Origin: Parapedobacter lycopersici_A
GTDB taxonomy: Bacteria; Bacteroidota; Bacteroidia; Sphingobacteriales; Sphingobacteriaceae
DNA length: 11,241 nucleotides
Assembly: GCF_040395035.1 (NCBI RefSeq)
Contig: NZ_JBEBRB010000077.1
Location: forward strand, 1 to 11,241
Reading direction: 5' to 3'
Shown here: in pieces, positions 1 to 6,299 of the stretch
How the letters are laid out: the number at the start of each line of letters is the position of its first letter
Position numbering within the stretch: position 1 is the stretch's first letter
Translations under genes and position numbers: made by a program
Notes under the pieces: generated by a model
The model's input: only the letters and a program-made list of their open reading frames with translations
The model's database searches: none
Told to the model about the DNA's origin: nothing

Positions 1-1
1 C

Positions 2-979
2 ATCATTGCCCAATCAAGGCACAATGCTATTCGTGCGGTAGACCATCAGCGAACGTTGATGTATTGGCATATCGGTAAACGTATCTTTGAAGAAGAACAA
101 GAGGGAAAAGACCGTGCGGATTATGGGACTTTCCTTATCAAATACCTTTCAGAACAACTGCAACCCGAATTTGGAAGCGGCTTTTCTGTAAGGCAAATTA
201 ACCTGTATCGTCAATTTTACAGGACATTTCCAATTGTGCACGCACTGCATGCACAATTGAGCTGGACACAGTATAAGTTGTTATTGAGTGTTGACAGTCA
301 GAATAAAAGAGCCTTCTATATCGCCGAAACCATTAAAAACAATTGGACTTCACGGCAGCTGGAACGACAGGTGTACAGCAATTTGTACGAGCGGCTTTTG
401 CTGAGCAACGACAAGGATAGTGTATTGGCCGTTGCGAAAAAAGAGAAGCAACCATCCGAAGCCAAAGAAATCATCAAAGACCCCATGTTCTTGGAGTTTT
501 TGGAGCTGAAGCGGGAAGCATCTTATTATGAAAGAGATTTAGAAAATGCCATTATAACGCATTTGCAGGATTTTTTGTTAGAGTTGGGCAATGGTTTTTC
601 GTTTGTAGCAAGGCAAAAAAGAATACATATTGAAGGTGATGAGTTTTTTGCGGACTTGGTGTTTTACAACCGGTTGTTGCAATGCTTTGTGATTATAGAA
701 ATCAAAACAACCAAGCTGATACACCAGGACATCGGGCAGCTCCAAATGTATGTGAACTACTACGACCGCATTGAAAAGCTGCCACACGAAAACCCTACAA
801 TCGGGATTTTACTTTGTGCCAATAAAAACGATGCTGTTGTACGCTTCACATTACCCGAAAACCAAAAACAAATCTTTGCAAGTCAGTACCAACTTTATCT
901 GCCAACCGAACAACAATTATTGGAAGAAATGAGCAAGGAGCTGGAAAGTTTTATAGATAGAGAAAACGGAAGTTTATAG
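2..979 (+). CDS. YhcG/DUF1016-family PDDEXK nuclease, 5' end cut by window edge
   Basis: The reading frame is open from base 2 with no stop, and residues encoded before the first possible start (TTG at 56, ATG at 59) continue the family's N-terminal helix, so the true start lies outside the window. Numbering from the TTG at 56: an N-terminal helical DUF1016 domain contains YWHIGKRI (residues 3-10) and AQLSWTQY (66-73). The C-terminal nuclease domain has the PDDEXK pattern FFAD (D200) followed by IIEIK (E215, K217). Members of this family are predicted DNA endonucleases, often found among restriction-modification or defence genes and patchily distributed, which suggests transfer. Their substrate is not established. 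No partner gene is visible because the upstream side is missing; the downstream neighbour is an unrelated convergent acetyltransferase. Family assignment is confident; a defence role is inference. Confidence 0.88.
   Translation: MIAQSRHNAIRAVDHQRTLMYWHIGKRIFEEEQEGKDRADYGTFLIKYLSEQLQPEFGSGFSVRQINLYRQFYRTFPIVHALHAQLSWTQYKLLLSVDSQNKRAFYIAETIKNNWTSRQLERQVYSNLYERLLLSNDKDSVLAVAKKEKQPSEAKEIIKDPMFLEFLELKREASYYERDLENAIITHLQDFLLELGNGFSFVARQKRIHIEGDEFFADLVFYNRLLQCFVIIEIKTTKLIHQDIGQLQMYVNYYDRIEKLPHENPTIGILLCANKNDAVVRFTLPENQKQIFASQYQLYLPTEQQLLEEMSKELESFIDRENGSL
231..259. repeat. Perfect 10-bp inverted repeat inside the nuclease gene
   Basis: CAATTGTGCA at 231-240 is followed after 9 bases by its exact reverse complement TGCACAATTG at 250-259. 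It lies in frame within the sequence coding for the conserved LSW segment of the DUF1016 domain, so it may simply reflect codon choice. It could also form a hairpin in the mRNA or serve as a protein binding site. Confidence 0.6.
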
Positions 980-1081
980 GGGTTTTTCAGTTACCAATTC
1001 TTCTAAAATATGGCTATGGTTAATCTAACAGCATTGGGTGTGTATTGGATATAACGTATCAATTATTTGCCAGCTTCAACT

Positions 1082-1621
1082 TTAAGCGGGCGAAGCAACC
1101 CACGCTTCCTTGCTGATCTGATACACAAAATTCGTTTGTGGCACTCCTGTAGCAGAAATCAGTTCCAACTCTCCGATCTTTTCTGCTCCAATGCGACTGA
1201 CGGCTATCTGGGAACGGATATTAGCTGCCCCGACATGAAAATGCACCTTGGATACAAATTGGAAAATATAGTCCAGCATCGTGCCTTTTACCAAGCGGTT
1301 GATCCCTTTACACCAATATGATGTAGCATAAAATGTATACCCTATTAAAATACTGTTTTCCTGTTGGTTATAATTATAAAAACGAGTGCTCCCAATGACT
1401 TTTCCTGTGACTTTATCCACCAGTTTGAATGCGCCTTTGCTTTGCATTGCGCCGGCAAAGAACAACCTGAACACTTCCTGTTTCCAGCGGTCGTTATTGG
1501 GATGCTGTTCCCATATCTGAGGGTCTGCCGCTACAGCATAAAGCGATTCAAAATCCGCTTCTTGCAATGGATAAAGAATTATCCTTTCGTTTTCCAATAA
1601 GGGTTGAATGTCGAAGTTCAT
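1082..1621 (-). CDS. GNAT-family N-acetyltransferase (RimJ-like)
   Basis: A 179-residue single-domain GNAT protein that would transfer an acetyl group from acetyl-CoA to an amine; the substrate is unknown. Visible features are the N-terminal strand and helix with LYPLQEADFESLYAVA (residues 17-32), GKVIGSTRFYNY (73-84), the beta4 strand ILIGYTFY (91-98), the acetyl-CoA loop SYWCKGINRLVKG (101-113), and the late NIRSQIAVSRIGAEKIGE segment (134-151) typical of RimJ/RimL-like enzymes. I start at ATG 1621; a TTG two codons upstream (1627) is possible but less likely. Oddity: related proteins as I recall them have YWGKG in the loop, whereas here Cys104 (codon TGT) stands where Gly (GGT) is usual. 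The gene has its own -7 box upstream, is divergent from the coiled-coil gene, and is convergent with the nuclease gene. Confidence 0.88.
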   Translation of the reverse strand: MNFDIQPLLENERIILYPLQEADFESLYAVAADPQIWEQHPNNDRWKQEVFRLFFAGAMQSKGAFKLVDKVTGKVIGSTRFYNYNQQENSILIGYTFYATSYWCKGINRLVKGTMLDYIFQFVSKVHFHVGAANIRSQIAVSRIGAEKIGELELISATGVPQTNFVYQISKEAWVASPA

Positions 1622-1655
1622 GTGCAAAAATCAATTAGCCGGTTCCTTTCTATAT

Positions 1656-1663
1656 CAAAGTTA
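1656..1663 (-). promoter_or_regulatory. Bacteroidota -7 box of the acetyltransferase gene
   Basis: Read on the minus strand this is TAACTTTG, an exact match to the TAnnTTTG consensus. It would place transcription start near 1652 and give a leader of about 30 bases before ATG 1621. No good TTG -33 element is visible at the usual spacing. Confidence 0.6.
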
Positions 1664-1775
1664 CTTTAATTCAACGGATGTCGGTAATCCGGGACAATCT
1701 AAATCCATCAACTAATTACTCCCCTATCCGAACATTTTGTCCATTGCATTGTTTCTTTTAATAAAGGATAAAACC

Positions 1776-2075
1776 ATGGATAAATTGAAAAAATTTGAGT
1801 TGATGGAAAAAATTGTCCGCGAATTGGAGGATTTGAAACGCAGTCAACAGGCATTATTGGAGAAGATAGGAAAAATTGAAGTGGATAACATCGAATTGAG
1901 TGATAACCGGCTTGAAAAGGTATTGCCTGACATTTATCAGCGCACAGCCGATAACCTGGACGCCGTTAATGAAATACTGGAATCGTTTGCACAGCAAACA
2001 GACAACTTCGCAGACAAAAATAATGTGGAGCAGCTAAAGCAGCAACAGGAGCTTAATAAGTCCCGGAATGATTGA
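1776..2075 (+). CDS. Small coiled-coil protein, unknown function
   Basis: A 99-residue, highly charged protein with no signal peptide or membrane segment, so probably cytoplasmic. Residues 1-35 form a Lys/Glu/Leu-rich amphipathic helix (leucines and isoleucines at heptad-like spacing) and a second helical stretch spans about 45-95, ending in a Gln/Lys/Asn-rich tail. Cysteine, tryptophan and glycine are nearly absent. I start at ATG 1776 because AAAGGA at 1763-1768 is a good ribosome binding site seven bases upstream; the same frame is open to a TTG at 1737, but the extra residues do not look like part of the protein. It appears monocistronic and ends about 50 bases before a strong terminator. 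I do not recognise a named family. A structural or partner-binding role is possible, but that is only inference. Confidence 0.8.
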   Translation: MDKLKKFELMEKIVRELEDLKRSQQALLEKIGKIEVDNIELSDNRLEKVLPDIYQRTADNLDAVNEILESFAQQTDNFADKNNVEQLKQQQELNKSRND

Positions 2076-2126
2076 TCGTCCAAGTGCAATTACCGCAACC
2101 GCTGACCGCGGAAATGTGACTTATAA

Positions 2127-2162
2127 AAAAAGGTCCGAGCCAGCAGTGGTTCGGACCTTTTT
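2127..2162. terminator. Strong hairpin terminator, probably bidirectional
   Basis: A 16-bp stem pairs 2127-2142 with 2147-2162 (AAAAAGGTCCGAGCCA against TGGTTCGGACCTTTTT, one G-U pair) around a GCAG tetraloop. The T run at 2158-2162 serves the plus strand (coiled-coil gene). The A run at 2125-2131 becomes a U tract on the minus strand, so it could also end transcripts of the secreted-protein gene arriving from the right. Confidence 0.9.
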
Positions 2163-2365
2163 AAGTTTATAATTAGTTGGTTTGCGCCATAAATGTATGG
2201 ATAATAACATGACATTGTCAAATAATTTATTCAAAAAAGTCATTATTTTTTACCAAATAGTCATAAACACCTATAAATCAACATCAACAAAACAAGTCCG
2301 ACCGCAGCAGATACCTTCTTCAAAACTGATCTGCCGATAGAAATGCTAAACAGCATCCGGATCCG
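2163..2365. other. AT-rich intergenic stretch between convergent genes
   Basis: About 200 bases rich in A and T between the terminator and the stop of the secreted-protein gene. It holds a perfect 11-base palindrome, TGACATTGTCA, at 2210-2220 and the candidate 31-codon frame described separately. I see no RNA gene or clear promoter here. Confidence 0.5.
2261..2356 (-). CDS. Possible 31-residue single-span membrane peptide (tentative)
   Basis: An ATG 9 bases after the stop of the upstream secreted-protein gene opens a 31-codon frame ending in TGA at 2261-2263. The product would have a short hydrophobic start, a basic stretch GRSVLKK (residues 8-14), a hydrophobic segment at about 15-28 and a basic end with one cysteine (RCL). 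That is the layout of a small inner-membrane peptide, and the spacing fits cotranscription. There is no clear ribosome binding site, and a frame this short can arise by chance in AT-rich DNA. Treat it as a candidate only. Confidence 0.3.
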   Translation of the reverse strand: MLFSISIGRSVLKKVSAAVGLVLLMLIYRCL

Positions 2366-3277
2366 CTATTCTTTCCCTGATGTTCCGCCCGTGGATATGG
2401 TTCGCGGATAAAAGTACAACACGGCCTCCATACCAAGCGCTTTTTCACTGAGGGTAAAATACCCGTTGCGTTGACGATCAAAGGTAATTGCTTCGCCCTG
2501 GGGTTCGGGAACGTAAGCTAGCTTTGTCGCAGGCCGGGCCAACATGGTACATATCGATTCCCCTGCGTTCCGCCGCCAGTAAAATACATTAAGCAGATTT
2601 TTGGCGATGAATTCGCTTCCATCCCGTTGGATATCGGCCCCGGTAAAAAAAGTATACGGCAGCGTACACACGCTGGTCAGCGTTAGCGTATCCGGGGGCG
2701 TGTCTGGAAGTAAAGTTCGATATACCCCAACTGCCAATTCGCGTTTACTGATGACGTATAATGCCTCATCTACCGGATCGTAAAATAACGACTCTGCATC
2801 GCGCGGGCCGTCCTTATAGGTTAATACAAACGACCGGATTGCGGTGTTGGCAATTGTATCCACGCCGGATTTGTTAACCGCCAAAGGCTCTTCCAATAAG
2901 TGAACCGTTACATGATTCCGGCGACCGTAGTTATCGCCGATATCTCCTATCAGCAGATAAGAACGGCCATCACGGTTCATCCATGCGATGTCTTCCCAGT
3001 CATATGCCTGTATCCCTTGGAGATAAAACGTGGACTTATGTACCCCCATACTGTCGATAAGAAAAATCCTTGCGCCATCACCACTGTCATTATGCACCCA
3101 GAAATGGCCGGGAAATGCCGTTGACTCCACAATACCTGAAACTTCATGCATTTCCGGATGGGTGATTTTTCCACGGGTCACGCGACCGGAAAACACATTG
3201 ACCCCGGTTTGGCTAATCGCCAGGTCCGTAATCATGCAACAGATCAAAACGCCTAAAATTTGCTTTGTAAATGCCAT
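2366..3277 (-). CDS. Secreted protein, probable beta-propeller, DWEDIA/GDIGDN family
   Basis: A 303-residue protein with an N-terminal signal peptide (hydrophobic residues about 6-21, likely cleavage around AISQ at 20-23), so it is exported. Regularly spaced Asp-rich motifs follow: VSGIVES (46-52), VHNDSGD (61-67), DWEDIA (93-98), GDIGDN (111-116), PRDAESLFYD (158-167) and GEAITFD near the C-terminus. Such repeating strand-turn acidic motifs suggest a beta-propeller with metal-binding loops. I recall this set (HNDSGD, DWEDIA, GDIGDN) from secreted proteins of unknown function in Actinobacteria and Bacteroidota; I know of no demonstrated activity. A phytase- or esterase-like hydrolase is one guess. 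No lipobox cysteine is seen at the cleavage region. It is divergent from the persulfide dioxygenase operon with 95 bases between the two starts; TAAAATTTG upstream resembles a -7 box with one base too many. Confidence 0.82.
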   Translation of the reverse strand: MAFTKQILGVLICCMITDLAISQTGVNVFSGRVTRGKITHPEMHEVSGIVESTAFPGHFWVHNDSGDGARIFLIDSMGVHKSTFYLQGIQAYDWEDIAWMNRDGRSYLLIGDIGDNYGRRNHVTVHLLEEPLAVNKSGVDTIANTAIRSFVLTYKDGPRDAESLFYDPVDEALYVISKRELAVGVYRTLLPDTPPDTLTLTSVCTLPYTFFTGADIQRDGSEFIAKNLLNVFYWRRNAGESICTMLARPATKLAYVPEPQGEAITFDRQRNGYFTLSEKALGMEAVLYFYPRTISTGGTSGKE

Positions 3278-3347
3278 ACGGTGTTAAAATACAAATTTTA
3301 CATGGATGCTTCCGACGCCGGTCTGATTTTCGCACAAAACATTTTTC

Positions 3348-3355
3348 TATCTTTG
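3348..3355 (+). promoter_or_regulatory. Bacteroidota -7 box of the persulfide dioxygenase operon
   Basis: TATCTTTG matches TAnnTTTG exactly. It implies transcription start near 3359 and a leader of about 14 bases before ATG 3373, which also rules against any start further upstream in that frame. The -33 element is weak (a T run near 3327-3330). Confidence 0.7.
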
Positions 3356-3372
3356 TTGCAGAAGCAGAAGGT

Positions 3373-4716
3373 ATGCAGATACACCAATTTTACGATGAGG
3401 GATTAGCGCACGCGTCCTATGCGATTATAAGTAAGCAACAGGTCGTGCTGATTGATCCTGCACGCAACCCGCAACCCTATCTGGATTTTGCAAGGGAACA
3501 TGACGCGCAGATCATTGCGATCATAGAAACACATCCACACGCTGATTTCGTAAGTTCACACCTGGAATTGCATGAGCTAACAGGGGCGCCTATTTATATC
3601 AGTGGCCTGTTACGTGCTGCCTATCCAAACCGGTCATTTGACGCGGGTGTTCTCATCCCATGTGGTTCGGTATCGTTCCGCGCAATTGATACACCCGGAC
3701 ATTCACCCGACAGCCTGTGTGTTTTATTACTGGATGAATCCGGCAAGCCGAATGCGGTATTTACCGGCGACACGCTATTTGTTGGTGACGTGGGACGGCC
3801 GGACCTCCGTGAAGACGCCGGCAAAAATCCCCAAAAGGCTGTGGAATTTGCCAAGGCGCTGTATTATTCTCTTCATGAGCAGCTCGCTAAATTGCCACCC
3901 GGTGTTATCGTATACCCGGCTCATGGGCCAGGATCGCTCTGCGGCAAAAATATGGGAAGCGAACTGCAAAGTACCATCGGCCGGGAATTCCGCGAAAATT
4001 ACGCGCTACAGCCGATGACGGAAGCTGAGTTTGTTGCCCTGATTCTAAAGGAGCAACCTTTCGTACCTCGGTATTTTGCGTATGATGTGGCGCTGAATGA
4101 AAAGGGAGCTCCAGCATTTCAGGCAAGTATTGACGCCGTACGCATTGTTGATGATATTCCGTTCACCGTAAAAGGTCTCGTGATCGATGGCAGGCCTCAG
4201 GCACAGTTTAAAGCCGGACACGCTCCCGGGGCAATTAATATTCCGGACGGCACCAAGTTTGAAACCTGGCTTGGCTCGGTCGTGGCACCGGAAGAGTCGT
4301 TCTACCTGTGCGCAGGCGACCCGGAAGCGCTGGCAATATTATTGGAAAAATCGGCAAAGATAGGTTATGAAAGCAAAATCCGTAGTGCCATGATCAGCTA
4401 TGGCGGCCCAGTTGTGTCAGCAGATTTCGACCCAGACACGTTTCAGCGTGCCCCCGGGGATTACACCATCGTGGATATCCGGAATCCCGGGGAAAGCGCC
4501 GGTCACGGAAGAGGTGGTTTTTCAGGGTCCATCCAAATCCCGCTGTACGAACTGCGGGAACGTGTTGGGGAAATTCCGACCGATAAACCGATCGTGGTGC
4601 ATTGCGCTGGAGGTTATCGTTCAGCCATTGGAACAAGTATTGTGGCCGGTATCGTGAAAAATGTTCCTGTTTTCGATATGGGAACACATATCCAACACCT
4701 TTCAACGATAAGTTAA
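3373..4716 (+). CDS. Persulfide dioxygenase-rhodanese fusion, CstB-like
   Basis: A 447-residue cytoplasmic protein with three domains, matching CstB of Staphylococcus aureus in order and size. Residues 1-230 are an ETHE1-type metallo-beta-lactamase persulfide dioxygenase: THPHAD (53-58), TPGH (107-110), TGDTLF (131-136) and PAH (182-184) supply the iron ligands, with GRPDL (141-145) conserved. About 255-350 is a rhodanese-like domain without a proper active-site loop. About 355-447 is a rhodanese with catalytic Cys411 in CAGGYRS. The family oxidises glutathione or other low-molecular-weight persulfide to sulfite and moves sulfur to form thiosulfate, detoxifying sulfide. Cys190 in SLCGKN may correspond to the extra cysteine noted in CstB. 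I start at ATG 3373, where homologues begin and where AGAAGG lies just upstream. Its stop overlaps the next gene's start. Confidence 0.93.
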   Translation: MQIHQFYDEGLAHASYAIISKQQVVLIDPARNPQPYLDFAREHDAQIIAIIETHPHADFVSSHLELHELTGAPIYISGLLRAAYPNRSFDAGVLIPCGSVSFRAIDTPGHSPDSLCVLLLDESGKPNAVFTGDTLFVGDVGRPDLREDAGKNPQKAVEFAKALYYSLHEQLAKLPPGVIVYPAHGPGSLCGKNMGSELQSTIGREFRENYALQPMTEAEFVALILKEQPFVPRYFAYDVALNEKGAPAFQASIDAVRIVDDIPFTVKGLVIDGRPQAQFKAGHAPGAINIPDGTKFETWLGSVVAPEESFYLCAGDPEALAILLEKSAKIGYESKIRSAMISYGGPVVSADFDPDTFQRAPGDYTIVDIRNPGESAGHGRGGFSGSIQIPLYELRERVGEIPTDKPIVVHCAGGYRSAIGTSIVAGIVKNVPVFDMGTHIQHLSTIS

Positions 4717-5216
4717 TGCTGGGAATTATAAGCATCTTTTGGCTGGCGTTGGCGGGCTGGCAGGAACAGGGGCCTACGCGTAATCCCGAATACGCGGCTC
4801 GGCTGAACAGCATCTATCGGCACAGCGTACCCACCATCACCGTGCGTGAGCTCAAAGAAGCAATGAAGGGTGGTGCAGTAGTGCTGGACGCCCGGGAAGC
4901 GGATGAATTTGAAGTAAGCCATATCCGGCATTCCAGACATGTGGGATACATCTGGTTCGACATGCGGACCGTATACGACATTCCGAAAACAGATACAATT
5001 ATCGTTTATTGCGCAATAGGAAACCGAAGCGAACGTATTGGTGAAAAGCTAAAAAAAGCAGGGTACCAGCATGTGTTCAATCTCTTTGGCGGATTGTATG
5101 AATGGGTAAACAGGCGAAATCCAGTGTACAATAACGAAGATATCCAGACCACTGAAATCCATGGTTACGACAAAAACTGGGCCCGATGGCTTGAAAACGG
5201 ATCGGCTGTATACTAA
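4716..5216 (+). CDS. Predicted exported single-domain rhodanese
   Basis: A 166-residue sulfurtransferase-type protein. Residues 1-15 are hydrophobic (IISIFWLALAGW) and act as a probable signal peptide or membrane anchor, so the domain would face the periplasm. The rhodanese domain covers about 40-133, with VVLDAREADEFEVSHI (55-70), active-site Cys99 in YCAIGNRS (98-105) and GGLYEWVN (125-132). A C-terminal tail with HGYDKNWARWL (149-159) is characteristic of a Bacteroidota subfamily I recall. The ATG at 4716 overlaps the preceding TAA (TAATG), implying translational coupling with the CstB-like gene. The signal is short and lacks a strong positive N-terminus, so export is probable rather than certain. 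Rhodaneses move sulfane sulfur to thiols or cyanide; the acceptor here is unknown. Confidence 0.88.
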   Translation: MLGIISIFWLALAGWQEQGPTRNPEYAARLNSIYRHSVPTITVRELKEAMKGGAVVLDAREADEFEVSHIRHSRHVGYIWFDMRTVYDIPKTDTIIVYCAIGNRSERIGEKLKKAGYQHVFNLFGGLYEWVNRRNPVYNNEDIQTTEIHGYDKNWARWLENGSAVY

Positions 5217-5230
5217 AAAAGCGATACGAC

Positions 5231-6184
5231 CTAAATCATCACATGCGCTTTGGCGGCAAGGTATCGTTCTGCCTCCAGGGCGGCCATGCACCCTGTACCT
5301 GCGGCCGTTACGGCCTGCCTGTAAACATGGTCCTGTACGTCGCCACATGCAAATACGCCGGCAATGTTCGTTTGTGTGCTGTCTGGTTTAGTAATAAGAT
5401 AACCATTTCCATCCATATCCAGGATACCCTCAAACAGTTCCGTATTGGGTTTATGGCCAATTGCCACAAAAAAGCCGGTTATCGGGAGTTGTTTTTCCTC
5501 ACCCGTCTGATTGTTTGACACCGCCACTGCAGTCACGTTCTGCCCATCGCCCAGAATTTCACGGGCTTCTGTGTTATAGTGAATTTCAATGTTGGGTGTA
5601 CTAAGCACGCGGTGTTGCATTGCTTTCGAAGCCCGGAATTCATCGCGGCGCACGAGCATATGCACTTTATTGGCTAGTTTAGCCAGGTAAGAAGCCTCTT
5701 CTGCGGCGGTATCCCCCGCCCCAACGATAGCGACGTCCTGTCCACGGAAGAAAAAACCGTCGCATACTGCACAGGCCGAAACGCCAAAACCGTTATATTT
5801 CTGTTCGCTATCCAATCCGAGCCATTTTGCCGTAGCACCAGTGGCAATAATGACCGTTTCAGCCGTTATCGTCTTTTCACCATCTACAACAACCCGATGT
5901 ACATCACCTGAAAAATCAACAGATGTAATGTAGCCGAAGCGCACCTGTGTACCGAAACGCTCTGCCTGTTTCTTGAAATCCTCCATCATCTGCGGACCCA
6001 ATATGCCATCGGGATAACCGGGAAAATTTTCTACATCAGTCGTCTGTGTCAGCTGTCCGCCGGGTACGATACCTGTATACATCACCGGTTTAAGATCAGC
6101 CCGCGCAGCATAAATGGCAGCGGTGTAACCAGCCGGTCCGGAACCGATAATCAGACATTTTACGTGTTCAATCTCTTGCGACAT
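5231..6184 (-). CDS. trxB: Thioredoxin reductase
   Basis: A 317-residue low-molecular-weight NADPH-dependent flavoenzyme that reduces thioredoxin in the cytoplasm. Motifs occur in the expected order: FAD-binding GSGPAGYTAAIYAARA (14-29), GGQLTQTTDVENFPG (42-56), redox pair CAVC (Cys138, Cys141) followed by DG, NADPH-binding GAGDTAAEEA (155-164), VRRDEFRAS (178-186) for the NADPH phosphate, and the C-terminal FAD segment GVFACGDV with YRQAVTAAGTG. Length and motifs are complete. It has its own promoter in the gap after the exonuclease gene and converges on the rhodanese gene, with 14 bases between stops. The neighbourhood with persulfide genes fits, since thioredoxin systems reduce protein persulfides, but the genes are not in one operon. 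Confidence 0.97.
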   Translation of the reverse strand: MSQEIEHVKCLIIGSGPAGYTAAIYAARADLKPVMYTGIVPGGQLTQTTDVENFPGYPDGILGPQMMEDFKKQAERFGTQVRFGYITSVDFSGDVHRVVVDGEKTITAETVIIATGATAKWLGLDSEQKYNGFGVSACAVCDGFFFRGQDVAIVGAGDTAAEEASYLAKLANKVHMLVRRDEFRASKAMQHRVLSTPNIEIHYNTEAREILGDGQNVTAVAVSNNQTGEEKQLPITGFFVAIGHKPNTELFEGILDMDGNGYLITKPDSTQTNIAGVFACGDVQDHVYRQAVTAAGTGCMAALEAERYLAAKAHVMI

Positions 6185-6202
6185 TTGGATTTTTTTTTAA
6201 TG

Positions 6203-6210
6203 CAAAAATA
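6203..6210 (-). promoter_or_regulatory. Bacteroidota promoter of trxB (-7 box)
   Basis: On the minus strand this is TATTTTTG, an exact TAnnTTTG match, with a TTG -33 element (CAA at 6231-6233 on the plus strand) 20 bases upstream. Predicted transcription start is near 6199, giving a leader of about 15 bases that contains nine consecutive A residues. An 8-base direct repeat, TTAATGCA, sits at 6197-6204 and 6216-6223, flanking the box. Confidence 0.75.
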
Positions 6211-6299
6211 CAGTGTTAATGCATGCCATTCAATAACCTTTTGTCAGGATGCCGTAAGTATTGGAGTCCCACTCCGTCACCTACAACGCCTGACCGGCT

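Noticed and set aside
2201..2226. TTGACA and TATTAT on the minus strand resembling a sigma-70 promoter
   Set aside because: The spacing is far too short (about 9 bases), Bacteroidota do not use this consensus, and no gene follows in the right place.
2209..2340. A 43-codon plus-strand frame in the AT-rich gap
   Set aside because: The product is rich in Asn, Ser, Lys and Gln with no domain or membrane pattern, it has no ribosome binding site, and it lies antisense to the better minus-strand candidate.
3271..3372. Longer N-terminus for the persulfide dioxygenase fusion
   Set aside because: The 34 extra residues would overlap the divergent gene's start and contain the -7 box; family members begin at the ATG at 3373.
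4394..4813. Minus-strand frame opposite the fusion/rhodanese junction
   Set aside because: It is opposite clear coding sequence with conserved catalytic motifs, and its product has random-looking composition.
6263..6275. GGAGT/ACTCC hairpin between trxB and the exonuclease gene
   Set aside because: The stem is only 5 bp with a 3-base loop and no T run, which is too weak to call a terminator.
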